From: Agathobacter sp.
Lineage (GTDB): Bacteria > Bacillota > Clostridia > Lachnospirales > Lachnospiraceae
Direction of reading: 5' to 3'
Assembly (NCBI GenBank): GCA_022772675.1
Contig: JALEZW010000011.1
Span: 42,651 to 106,650 of the forward strand
Length of the DNA stretch: 64,000 nucleotides
A program made the position numbers and the translations under genes. The notes below the pieces were generated by a model. That model was given only the letters and a program-made list of their open reading frames with translations, did not search any database and was not told the DNA's origin. The number at the start of each line of letters is the position of its first letter. Position 1 is the first letter of the stretch. Below, in pieces: positions 35,146 to 42,977 of this stretch.

Positions 35146-36129
35146 TTACACGCTAATCGTTTTTATCAAGTCTTCCGTAAAAATATCCCCTACATATAAG
35201 CAGCCCCCTGTGATCACAAGCCCGCAGGGTTCAGCCGGTGCCCTTCCATCATTTTGGGAAAAGGCTTTCACAACGGTCGATACCTTTCCCTTACGCAGTT
35301 TCTTTACTGAGCCGTTTCCGGTATCCGAAATGTACATCACATCCTTGTACCAGTAAATTTCCTGGGGATTGGATAAGCGGGATTTCGTAACATTTCCCAC
35401 TGCATCCCCCTCGATTCCCTTTTTGCTTCCTGCCACGGTTGTCACCTTGCCGCCTGCAATCTTACAAATCCGGTGATTTCCCGAATCTGCCACATATAAA
35501 GCCCCCTTATAATAGCATAAACCGGTAGGCTCACAAAAACGGGCACTTTTTACCTTTCCATCGGCACAGCCTTTCTTTCCGCCCGCGTAGGTAGTTACTT
35601 TTCCATTCTTATCCATTACACGAATAAGGTTATTTCCGGTATCCGCAATATACAGCTCCCCCTCTTTTCCAACGGCAAGACCTGTGGGGCGGTTAAATGC
35701 AGCCTTCTTTCCGGATGCGTTTTTACTGCCGCTTTTTCCGGAACCGGCAAGTGTGGTCACTTTCCCTTCATTGTAATAGCGAATGACATGGTTCTCCGTG
35801 TCTGAGACTGCCCATCCTTTTTTATATGCAATCGTATCCCACGGCGAATGAAAAAGTGCGCTTTTGGCACTGCCATCCTTATATCCGCTTTTTCCCTCTG
35901 TTCCTGCCAAAGTCACACATTTTCCGTCTTTATTCCGTCTGCGAAGTACATGATAGTTACGGTCTGCCATATACATTCTGCCACTGCTGTCCTTCGAAAT
36001 TCCCGAAGGTGCCATAACGACTCGCTCTTCCGCAGTCTGCGTTTTCTGTTCTGCTCCCACTGCCTGGGGGAATCCTCCAAAAATACCGATCAAAAGTGCA
36101 GCAACCATCACCAATCCCTTTTTCTTCAC
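35146..36129 (-). CDS. Secreted NHL-repeat beta-propeller protein
   Basis: 327 residues, starting with GTG at 36129 after AAGGAG. An N-terminal signal peptide ([19 protein letters not shown], cleavage likely after QAVGA) indicates export. About five to six repeats follow with the NHL consensus: [43 protein letters not shown], alternating with [15 protein letters not shown] strands. Such propellers are binding scaffolds without catalysis. It is the last gene of the cyclase region, 104 bp after the CHASE2-cyclase stop, and could be an external partner of its sensor domain; this is inference. Confidence 0.88.
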   Translation of the reverse strand: MKKKGLVMVAALLIGIFGGFPQAVGAEQKTQTAEERVVMAPSGISKDSSGRMYMADRNYHVLRRRNKDGKCVTLAGTEGKSGYKDGSAKSALFHSPWDTIAYKKGWAVSDTENHVIRYYNEGKVTTLAGSGKSGSKNASGKKAAFNRPTGLAVGKEGELYIADTGNNLIRVMDKNGKVTTYAGGKKGCADGKVKSARFCEPTGLCYYKGALYVADSGNHRICKIAGGKVTTVAGSKKGIEGDAVGNVTKSRLSNPQEIYWYKDVMYISDTGNGSVKKLRKGKVSTVVKAFSQNDGRAPAEPCGLVITGGCLYVGDIFTEDLIKTISV

Positions 36130-36163
36130 AATATCCGACTCCTTCCTTTTATCAAACGATTCT

Positions 36164-36235
36164 TATCTATTCGGGCCACCTTACAAATAAAAGCAGCAGC
36201 TTCTTACATGTTCCAGATGGTTCTGAACAGAGTTA
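36164..36235. repeat. Diverged copy of the TATTCAGAAC palindromic element
   Basis: It shares GCCACCTTAC, 18 intervening bases and CTTACATG with the element at 4035-4138, with identical spacing, then jumps to a right end GGTTCTGAACAGAGTTA. The right half is shortened. Its last TTA is the complement of the TAA stop of the cyclase gene, so the element abuts and forms that stop codon. Confidence 0.7.
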
Positions 36236-38077
36236 CAGAGATTCAAAATTATTCATCAGTTCTTCTGCCCGTAACACCTCAAATCCAGCGGTTTTTCCTT
36301 TCAGCCGGACACTGCTTCCCAGAGAAGTGAAACGCACACGTCCCTTTAAAGCATCTGCAACTGCACGGCTCACATAAATACAGCCCCCCGGTGCATTAGC
36401 TTCCAGTCTTGCTGCCGTGTTTACGGTATCGCCAATGGCTGTATAATCCATTCGATTGGACGCCCCGATATTTCCCACGACCGCCGGTCCATAGTGGACT
36501 CCAATACCAAAGCTCACGGTTCTTCCAAATTTATTTTCCAATTCCTTTTGCAGGGCTTTGGACTGCTCAATCATGTCAAATGCAGTCTTTACTGCCTTGT
36601 AAATACTGTCCTCCTGCGGCAGCGGTGCGCCCCAGAATGCCATGGTACAGTCCCCGACAAATTTATCCAGTGTACCGTTGTTTTTAAAAATACAGGTACT
36701 TGTCAGTGTCAGATAGCGGTTTAGAATCTGCACGATTTCCTCCGGTTCAAGAACCTCCGACATGGTTGTAAATCCACGGATATCCACGAATAGAACTGCA
36801 ATATCGCACAGCTTCCCACCCAGTGCAGAAGCATCCGTTCCCTCCTTTAAAAGCTCATGCACAATCTCCGGTGCCACATAGCGCTGAAATGTGGCTGTCA
36901 CCCGGCGTTTCTCCAAAGCGGTCCGCAGATATCCGGATACAATGCTGCACACAAACAGAACACTCACCGCCAGTGGAATATAAAGCGGTGACAATACAAT
37001 TCCCCTTGCATACATCAGAACGCAGACCCCCACGTAACCTGCCACGGTGCAGACCCATCCCAAAAGTGAGCTGACCAGCCTGCGGTGGTAAAAAAGCAGT
37101 GCCCAGAGAACGCAAAGGGCAGCTGCTGCCAGTGCCTGTAATCCCCGTCCTGCCTCACGCTTTGTCTGTCCCCGAAGGAGGGCATCTACCATGTTTGCCT
37201 GATATTCAATGCCGTACATCTTTCCTGCATGGTCAATTGCAGTGGCAAAATCATCCTGCATCCCCGCCGCATATGGACCAATCATCACAATCTTTCCGGC
37301 GTAGGCTGAAGGGTCAATTTCTCCGTTTAACAGGTCAGCCACACTGTATCCGTCGCTGTATGCCCCCGGTTTTCCCTGAAAGGGAATGTAGTATCGATAG
37401 TTTGCGTCCGTAACCGGAATGGTCACTGCCTGTTTCCCCGTCTTCTCACAGTAACGCTCATAAATCTGCCTGTGGAAGGATGGTATCTCCTCTTTATCCG
37501 GCAGGTTGATCTGCCAGATTCCATGCCTTAAAACGCCATCCGTATCAAACATAGAGTTGATATGTCCCTGCCAGGTGGCATCTTTCAGCTCTTCGTATGG
37601 TTCATCGTAGGCAGTAACGGAATAGTCATCCATATAAAAACTGCCGTCTGCATTTTCAACCAGCTGCGAACCAAAGGTTCCGGCACACGCAGTCACAACC
37701 GGCACACTCTGTGCACACGCCTCTGCCAGATAAGCATCTCCCTCCGGATCAAACGATGCCCCGATGTAAAGCACATCCAGAGCAATCACTGCCGGCGCAT
37801 TTTCCGGGTCCTGATTTAAAGTATTGATCACATCCCCCATCAATGCCCTGCCCCAGGAGGCAAAAGGTCCCAGTTCATCAAGGCTTTTCTGATCTATATT
37901 AATCAGTACAATATCGCCACTCTGAGGTGCTGGATGCTGATAAAGGGCATCTGCCACATAGGCATCTGCTGCATACAAAATCCCCGATACACACAGCCCT
38001 GCAAAAAGTGCTCCAATAACACTTCCCACCAGCAGTGTTCTCCAAAGGGAACGAACGGTTCTCTCTTTTTTCTTCAT
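36233..38077 (-). CDS. CHASE2-domain class III adenylate cyclase
   Basis: 614 residues. One helix (about 13-37), an extracellular CHASE2 domain (about 55-300; INIDQKSLDELGPF, IALDVLYIG), then helices at about 313-330, 340-358 and 362-384. The cytoplasmic class III cyclase domain (about 420-600) has both metal-binding Asp residues (D432 in FVDIRGFT and D476 in GDCTMAFWG), Lys472 and Asp550 for adenine selection, and Asn553/Arg557 for the transition state in TVNTAARLE. All catalytic residues are therefore present, predicting conversion of ATP to cAMP upon an outside signal. The ATG follows AAGGAG by 8 nt. It lies downstream of a GAF-HD-GYP gene and an MBL gene. Confidence 0.93.
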   Translation of the reverse strand: MKKKERTVRSLWRTLLVGSVIGALFAGLCVSGILYAADAYVADALYQHPAPQSGDIVLINIDQKSLDELGPFASWGRALMGDVINTLNQDPENAPAVIALDVLYIGASFDPEGDAYLAEACAQSVPVVTACAGTFGSQLVENADGSFYMDDYSVTAYDEPYEELKDATWQGHINSMFDTDGVLRHGIWQINLPDKEEIPSFHRQIYERYCEKTGKQAVTIPVTDANYRYYIPFQGKPGAYSDGYSVADLLNGEIDPSAYAGKIVMIGPYAAGMQDDFATAIDHAGKMYGIEYQANMVDALLRGQTKREAGRGLQALAAAALCVLWALLFYHRRLVSSLLGWVCTVAGYVGVCVLMYARGIVLSPLYIPLAVSVLFVCSIVSGYLRTALEKRRVTATFQRYVAPEIVHELLKEGTDASALGGKLCDIAVLFVDIRGFTTMSEVLEPEEIVQILNRYLTLTSTCIFKNNGTLDKFVGDCTMAFWGAPLPQEDSIYKAVKTAFDMIEQSKALQKELENKFGRTVSFGIGVHYGPAVVGNIGASNRMDYTAIGDTVNTAARLEANAPGGCIYVSRAVADALKGRVRFTSLGSSVRLKGKTAGFEVLRAEELMNNFESL

Positions 38078-38174
38078 AGAAATGACTCCTTATTTCGTAA
38101 GGGAAAGGGTTCCCTTATCATCCCAATTCAGTCCACAGCCCTCCGGCATTTTCTTCCCTTTTGTTTGCCTCTTT

Positions 38175-39641
38175 TCATCCCTCTGTTCCTTTTCCTCTTT
38201 CCGTCCACGCCTGGCTTGCCTCGAACCATCTTAAAATCTCCATATCGATTTCTCCATTCTCTGCCATGCGATATAAAATTCCCAGTGCTTTCTCTTCCGG
38301 CATTGGATTCTTATAGGGCCGGTCTCTTGCTGTCAAAGCCTCAAACACATCTATAATAACCAAAAGGCGCACTTCCCTGCTGGTCTCATCTGCCCGGATT
38401 CCCCTGGGATATCCGCTTCCGTTCAAACGTTCATGGTGCTGGGATGCAAAGGTAACCACATCTTTATAATCCTCTCCAAACTCCATCTGCTCCAGCATAC
38501 GGCGGGTCATTTCCACATGATCCTGCATGATTTTGCGCTCTTTGTCCGTCAGTGTTCCTTTTCGGATCAAAAGCTGCTCCAGTTCCTCTTTTGTAATCCA
38601 TGGACAAATCATGCCGGGCTCTGCCTCATAGGTAAAGGATGCCAGCTTATAAACCTGATTTTCCAGTTCTTCTGTCAGAAAACCTGCAGTATTGACTCTG
38701 TCTATCAGTTCTTTTGCTTCACATACCCTCTTCTGGCAGTCTGCCTCTTCTGCCTCTCCAATCTTTCCCTCAAGACGTGCAATTTTTGTAAGGAGACTGA
38801 TTTTTTCCAGCCGGTCCATGATCTTTGGATAGTTATCGGAGAGCCTGTCCTTTTTATCCATAATCTCAAGGGGAGTAATCAGCTTTCCGATATCATGAAG
38901 TCTTACACTCATCAGAAATACATATTTTTCTTTTTCATCAAAGGTCCACCCCAGATCCTGCCGGTTCAGCCAGTCAATAAACTGCTCCGCGTAGACGGCC
39001 ATATTTCTTGTATGATTGGCAGTACAGGGGGTTCTCTCGTCAATTGCCGTTGTCATAACCTGAACAAAGGAATCCAACATTTTCTGTATCTGCTGTGCAT
39101 ACTTTCGGTTCATCAGACAGATTGCCGCCTGGGATGCCATGGATAAAATAATCTGCTCATACTCCTCTTTAAATGCAATAACATTTCCCTCTTCATCCAG
39201 AGCATTGATCAACTGTATGACTCCGATAACCTCACCCTTATCATCCTCCATGGGAACAACCATCATGGTCTTTGTCTGGTATCCGGTAATGGCATCATAC
39301 TTCTTTGGTCCCGAAAAATCATAGGCCTCACTTATGTATACACTGGGGATATTGATCAGATTATGATATAACACCCCGCAGGCACAGACATTCTCTCCGG
39401 ACAGCGGAACCGGCGGCATCGTAATTTCGCCCCCGCTTCCACCCTGATGGATGCCTCTGGATTTCGTAATCATGATTTTAAATTCAAGCATATTTCCATT
39501 TATGATGTACAGAGTTCCTCCATCACACCGGGTGATATCCATGGCTGCATTTAAAATCTGCTCCATAAGACAGTCAATATCTTTCTCTTTTGACAGTGCA
39601 ATACCAATATCCAGTACTTTCTGAAGTGTATCCTTATTCAT
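38175..39641 (-). CDS. GAF-domain HD-GYP phosphodiesterase with split HD domain
   Basis: 488 residues. Residues 1-180 form a GAF domain (CDGGTLYII, MMVVPMEDDKGEVIGVIQLIN) that usually binds small ligands. The HD-GYP domain follows: His210 in NHTRNMAVYAE, the metal pair HD at 249-250 in RLHDIGK, QHHERLNGSGYPRG (402-414) with the GYP signature, and IDVFEALTARDRPY. Between about 270 and 360 lies an extra coiled segment not seen in standard HD-GYP proteins. HD-GYP enzymes hydrolyse cyclic dinucleotides, mainly c-di-GMP. Its ATG overlaps the MBL gene's stop as ATGA, so the two are coupled; the cyclase gene follows 97 bp downstream. Confidence 0.92.
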   Translation of the reverse strand: MNKDTLQKVLDIGIALSKEKDIDCLMEQILNAAMDITRCDGGTLYIINGNMLEFKIMITKSRGIHQGGSGGEITMPPVPLSGENVCACGVLYHNLINIPSVYISEAYDFSGPKKYDAITGYQTKTMMVVPMEDDKGEVIGVIQLINALDEEGNVIAFKEEYEQIILSMASQAAICLMNRKYAQQIQKMLDSFVQVMTTAIDERTPCTANHTRNMAVYAEQFIDWLNRQDLGWTFDEKEKYVFLMSVRLHDIGKLITPLEIMDKKDRLSDNYPKIMDRLEKISLLTKIARLEGKIGEAEEADCQKRVCEAKELIDRVNTAGFLTEELENQVYKLASFTYEAEPGMICPWITKEELEQLLIRKGTLTDKERKIMQDHVEMTRRMLEQMEFGEDYKDVVTFASQHHERLNGSGYPRGIRADETSREVRLLVIIDVFEALTARDRPYKNPMPEEKALGILYRMAENGEIDMEILRWFEASQAWTERGKGTEG

Positions 39642-40447
39642 AGTTTTATTTTATCCCCTTCTTTTGCTACTCCAACTCTCTTTTCCTTTTTTCTGTAAAA
39701 TTGCTCCATCTGTCCTAACTGTTCATCTGTACGGGTTGGTGCATGATGAAAAAGCAGTCCCTGACCGACCTCACTTTTTACAATCAAAGAGGCCGCAGTT
39801 TCCATATCAGAATGACCATATCCCCTGCACCTTTGGTATTCTTCCTTTGTATACTGTGCATCTACAATCAATAGCTGTGCACCATAAGCAAATGCTTCCA
39901 GTCTCCTGCATCCCTCCTCATCCAGTTCGCAGTCCGTTGCATACACAATCCTGTGGTTTTCCCATTCCGCCCGGTATGCCAGACATCCGCCCGGGTGGCT
40001 GACCGGCATATTGCTTACAATAACCGGGTTATCTCCTATCCGGTAATCCTCATCTCCTAAGCTGACATAGGAAATCTTTGCGGCAAAGGCTTCCGTTCCC
40101 ACCGGCCATAAAGGACTCTGCATCATCTGATCTATTGCCGCTTTCATCCGTTCTGCATTTTGGGCATAAAAAATCACCTCAGCCTTCTCATCGAAGAGCA
40201 TGGGACACATGGGAATTCCCAGCAGATGATCCATATGAAAGTGTGATACGAACAAATGCACCCTCCTATGCTGCTTCCAAATCTCTTCGGGCAGATTCAG
40301 TATCCCTGTTCCGGCATCGAAGATCAAAACCTCTGATTCCGTCTCTAACAAAACGCAGGCTGTCGCACCGCCATACCGGGAATATCTCATACCGCTGACG
40401 GGCACACCTCCTCTTGCTCCTAGTATTGTCACCTGACTTTTTTCCAC
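39638..40447 (-). CDS. MBL-fold metallohydrolase
   Basis: About 269 residues from GTG at 40447 (AGGAG 8 nt upstream); a GTG 9 bp upstream overlaps the ribosome site. The metal-binding motif VSHFHMDHL is the HxHxDH signature; further ligands fit VSHPGG, YATDCE, GHSDM and LLFHHAP. It begins TILGARGGVPVSGMRYSRYGG, like a group of MBL proteins related to RNase Z/PhnP-type phosphodiesterases. It is encoded directly before the HD-GYP and cyclase genes; the obvious hypothesis is cyclic-nucleotide or nucleotide phosphodiester hydrolysis, but substrate is not visible in the sequence. The ribosome site is partly formed by a copy of the repeat end (40458-40470). Confidence 0.88.
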   Translation of the reverse strand: MEKSQVTILGARGGVPVSGMRYSRYGGATACVLLETESEVLIFDAGTGILNLPEEIWKQHRRVHLFVSHFHMDHLLGIPMCPMLFDEKAEVIFYAQNAERMKAAIDQMMQSPLWPVGTEAFAAKISYVSLGDEDYRIGDNPVIVSNMPVSHPGGCLAYRAEWENHRIVYATDCELDEEGCRRLEAFAYGAQLLIVDAQYTKEEYQRCRGYGHSDMETAASLIVKSEVGQGLLFHHAPTRTDEQLGQMEQFYRKKEKRVGVAKEGDKIKL

Positions 40448-40457
40448 TTTCTGCACT

Positions 40458-40470
40458 CCTGAATAGATAC
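40458..40470. repeat. Solo repeat end CCTGAATAGATAC
   Basis: Matches the right end of the palindromic element (TTCTGAATAGTTA in the full copy) and the longer copy at 40702-40726. It supplies the AGG of the ribosome site of the MBL gene on the minus strand. Confidence 0.45.
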
Positions 40471-40559
40471 CTTTTTTCTTAAATTACGCCTATGTTATAT
40501 CTTAGATTACCATATTTTTTGGGGATTGAAAATAGACTTTTCGATAATTTTACATTGTC

Positions 40560-40658
40560 ATAGAAACCAGGACTCCGGCACCTTCTTTTATCAAAAGAAG
40601 AACCTCGCTGCCAATACTATTGTATCGTAACAAGGTTCTTCTTTCTTGCGGTTTCTAT
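40560..40658 (-). other. Nested inverted repeat with mutually exclusive hairpins, possible attenuator
   Basis: An outer perfect 9-bp repeat ATAGAAACC/GGTTTCTAT (40560-40568 and 40650-40658) encloses a second one, AAAGAAGAACCTCG with CAAGGTTCTTCTTT (40594-40607 and 40631-40644). The same AAAAGAAG also pairs with CTTCTTTT (40582-40589), so two structures compete. It lies between ilvA (stop 40734) and the MBL-HD-GYP-cyclase genes. It may terminate the ftsY-ilvA transcript or form a switch for the downstream operon. The surrounding 286 bp (40448-40733) hold no gene. Confidence 0.55.
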
Positions 40659-40701
40659 TACTATATTCTTACGATTTTCTTAACTTTGCGTAATGGGCTC
40701 T

Positions 40702-40726
40702 ATTCTAAGGGGTTCTGAATAGATAC
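40702..40726. repeat. Solo right end of the palindromic element
   Basis: Matches the 3' end of the element at 4114-4138 at about 21 of 25 positions (ATTCTAAGGGGTTCTGAAT here). Like the full copy it ends a few bases from a stop codon (ilvA, 40734). Confidence 0.6.
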
Positions 40727-40733
40727 TTTAGAT

Positions 40734-41945
40734 TTAAATCACCGTCCGCACAATCTTCGGCTTGTATCCCGCCTTCTCCAGTGCCTTGATAATCTGCTTC
40801 TTGTGATCCGTTCCAAAGCACTCTAACGTGATGCGAAGCTCCACAGCCGCATTCCGGTTGGTAGAAACAAACTGGTTGTGCTCCAGCTTAATGACATTTC
40901 CCTGCTCCTTAGCGATGGTCTCCGATACCTTTGCCAGCTCGCCCGGCTTATCCGGAAGCAGGACAGAAACCGTAAAGATACGGTCGCGGAAGATCAAGCC
41001 CTGCTGCACCACGGAGGACATAGTGATCACGTCCATATTTCCGCCGCTTAAAATGGATACCACCCGTTTATCCTTTACATTTAAATGATTTAATGCTGCA
41101 ACTGTTAAAAGGCCGGAATTCTCCACCACCATTTTGTGGTTTTCCACCATATCCAGAAAACTTACGATAAGCTCATCATCCGTTACCGTAATGATATCGT
41201 CCAGATTCTTCTGAATATATGGGAAAATCTTGCTGCCCGGTGTCTTAACAGCGGTACCGTCTGCAATGGTGTTGACTGTGGGAAGAGTTGTTACCTTTCC
41301 GGCTTCAAAGGATGCCTGCATGCAGGCTGCTCCTGCCGGCTCCACACCGATTACCTTAATCTTTGGGTTTAACAATTTTGCAAGGGTGGATACACCGGTA
41401 GCCAGTCCGCCGCCCCCGATGGGAACAAGGATATACTCTACCAGCGGCAGCTCCTTAAAAATTTCCATGGCTATGGTTCCCTGACCGGTAGCAACTGCCA
41501 GATCATCAAAAGGATGGATAAAGGTATAGCCTTTCTTGTCTGCCAGTTCTAATGCATGGGCACAGGCCTCATCATAGACATCTCCGTACAATACCACCTC
41601 AGCACCATAGCTCTTGGTGCGGTTTACTTTAATAAGCGGTGTTGTGGTAGGCATCACAATGACAGCCTTACATCCATAGCATTTTGCAGCGTATGCCACT
41701 CCCTGGGCATGATTTCCTGCAGAAGCTGTGATCAGACCACGCTCTCTCTCCTCATCAGAAAGTGTACTGATTTTATAATAGGCACCTCTTACCTTATAGG
41801 CCCCGGTAAACTGCATATTTTCCGGCTTTAAATATACTTTATTTCCTGTCTTTTCACTTAGGTAATCACTATAAACAAGTTTTGTCTCCAGTGTAACCTC
41901 TTTGACCTTCTCACTGGCCTCCTCAAATTTATCCAATGTCAACAT
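40734..41945 (-). CDS. ilvA: Threonine ammonia-lyase (threonine dehydratase) with ACT domain
   Basis: 403 residues. The PLP-dependent enzyme converts threonine to 2-oxobutyrate and ammonia. The PLP Lys lies in FTGAYKVRGAYYKI, the Ser/Gly-rich phosphate loop is PIGGGGLATGVS, and SAGNHAQGVAYAA binds substrate. The last 80 residues form a single ACT domain (VSVLLPDKPGELAKV). Length and one ACT domain fit the IlvA/TdcB short form typical of Clostridia; biosynthetic or catabolic use cannot be told. It starts 3 bp after ftsY with AGGAGG, so it probably shares that transcript. Confidence 0.93.
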   Translation of the reverse strand: MLTLDKFEEASEKVKEVTLETKLVYSDYLSEKTGNKVYLKPENMQFTGAYKVRGAYYKISTLSDEERERGLITASAGNHAQGVAYAAKCYGCKAVIVMPTTTPLIKVNRTKSYGAEVVLYGDVYDEACAHALELADKKGYTFIHPFDDLAVATGQGTIAMEIFKELPLVEYILVPIGGGGLATGVSTLAKLLNPKIKVIGVEPAGAACMQASFEAGKVTTLPTVNTIADGTAVKTPGSKIFPYIQKNLDDIITVTDDELIVSFLDMVENHKMVVENSGLLTVAALNHLNVKDKRVVSILSGGNMDVITMSSVVQQGLIFRDRIFTVSVLLPDKPGELAKVSETIAKEQGNVIKLEHNQFVSTNRNAAVELRITLECFGTDHKKQIIKALEKAGYKPKIVRTVI

Positions 41946-41948
41946 CGG

Positions 41949-42923
41949 TTAGTCCTCCTGCCCTTCTTCATTTTCTGTCTTATTGTCGGTTTCCTCTTTT
42001 TTTACATCAAACAGTGCATTCACAAATTCATCCGGGTCAAATTTCTGCAGATCGTCAATGGTCTCACCGACCCCGATATACTTAACCGGAACCTGAAGTT
42101 CCGACTGGATTGCCACGGCGATTCCACCTTTTGCGGTACCATCCATTTTCGTCAGGACAATACCGGAAATCTTTGCCACATCGGAAAACTCCTTTGCCTG
42201 CGCCAGCGCATTCTGTCCCGTGGTTGCATCCAGCACCACAAGGGTCTCCCGGTAGGCATCCGGATATTCTTTTTCCAGAATCCTGTTGATTTTTCCAAGC
42301 TCATTCATCAGATTTTTTTTATTGTGCAGGCGTCCTGCTGTATCTACAAGAAGCACATCTGCATTTCTGGCCTTTGCCGCAGCTGTGGCATCATAGACAA
42401 CGGAACCCGGGTCGGCTCCCTCCGTCCCGCCAATCATATCCACGCCGGAACGGTTTGCCCATTCCTTCAGCTGATCCCCTGCCGCTGCACGGAAAGTATC
42501 GGCTCCTGCTATGATAACACGTTTTCCCTGATCCTTTAACTTTCCTGCCAGCTTTCCCACAGTCGTGGTCTTTCCCACACCATTAACACCAATCACAAGG
42601 ACAACGGATTTTTCCTTCTCAAAACGGTAGGCCGTCTCCCCCACCTGCATCTGTTCCTTGATACTGTCGATCAAAAGCTGCTTACACTCCATCGGCTCCT
42701 TAATATGATTTTCCTTCACTTTCTCCCGAAGCTTGTCCAGAATTTCCTCTGTAGCCCGGACACCTAAATCTCCCATGATGAGGATTTCTTCCAGTTCTTC
42801 GTAAAATTCCTCATCAATCCTGGAAAAACCATGAAAAATAGAATCAATACCCGATACAATATTATCTCTCGTCTTTTTCAGGCCTGCCACCAGGCGGCTG
42901 AAAAAACCTTTTTTCTCTGCCAT
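41949..42923 (-). CDS. ftsY: Signal recognition particle receptor FtsY
   Basis: 324 residues. NG-domain GTPase with GVNGVGKTTTVGKLAG, DTAGR and TKMDGTAKGG. The short N-terminus lacks the long acidic A domain of E. coli FtsY, as in most Firmicutes; the acidic tail (EETDNKTENEEGQED) is at the C-terminus instead. Partner of Ffh (33385-34743). It lies 54 bp downstream of smc. Confidence 0.96.
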   Translation of the reverse strand: MAEKKGFFSRLVAGLKKTRDNIVSGIDSIFHGFSRIDEEFYEELEEILIMGDLGVRATEEILDKLREKVKENHIKEPMECKQLLIDSIKEQMQVGETAYRFEKEKSVVLVIGVNGVGKTTTVGKLAGKLKDQGKRVIIAGADTFRAAAGDQLKEWANRSGVDMIGGTEGADPGSVVYDATAAAKARNADVLLVDTAGRLHNKKNLMNELGKINRILEKEYPDAYRETLVVLDATTGQNALAQAKEFSDVAKISGIVLTKMDGTAKGGIAVAIQSELQVPVKYIGVGETIDDLQKFDPDEFVNALFDVKKEETDNKTENEEGQED

Positions 42924-42977
42924 CTCATTCCCTTTCTTATTTTCTTTTTTTCACTTTTTTCACTTATTTTCACTTTT

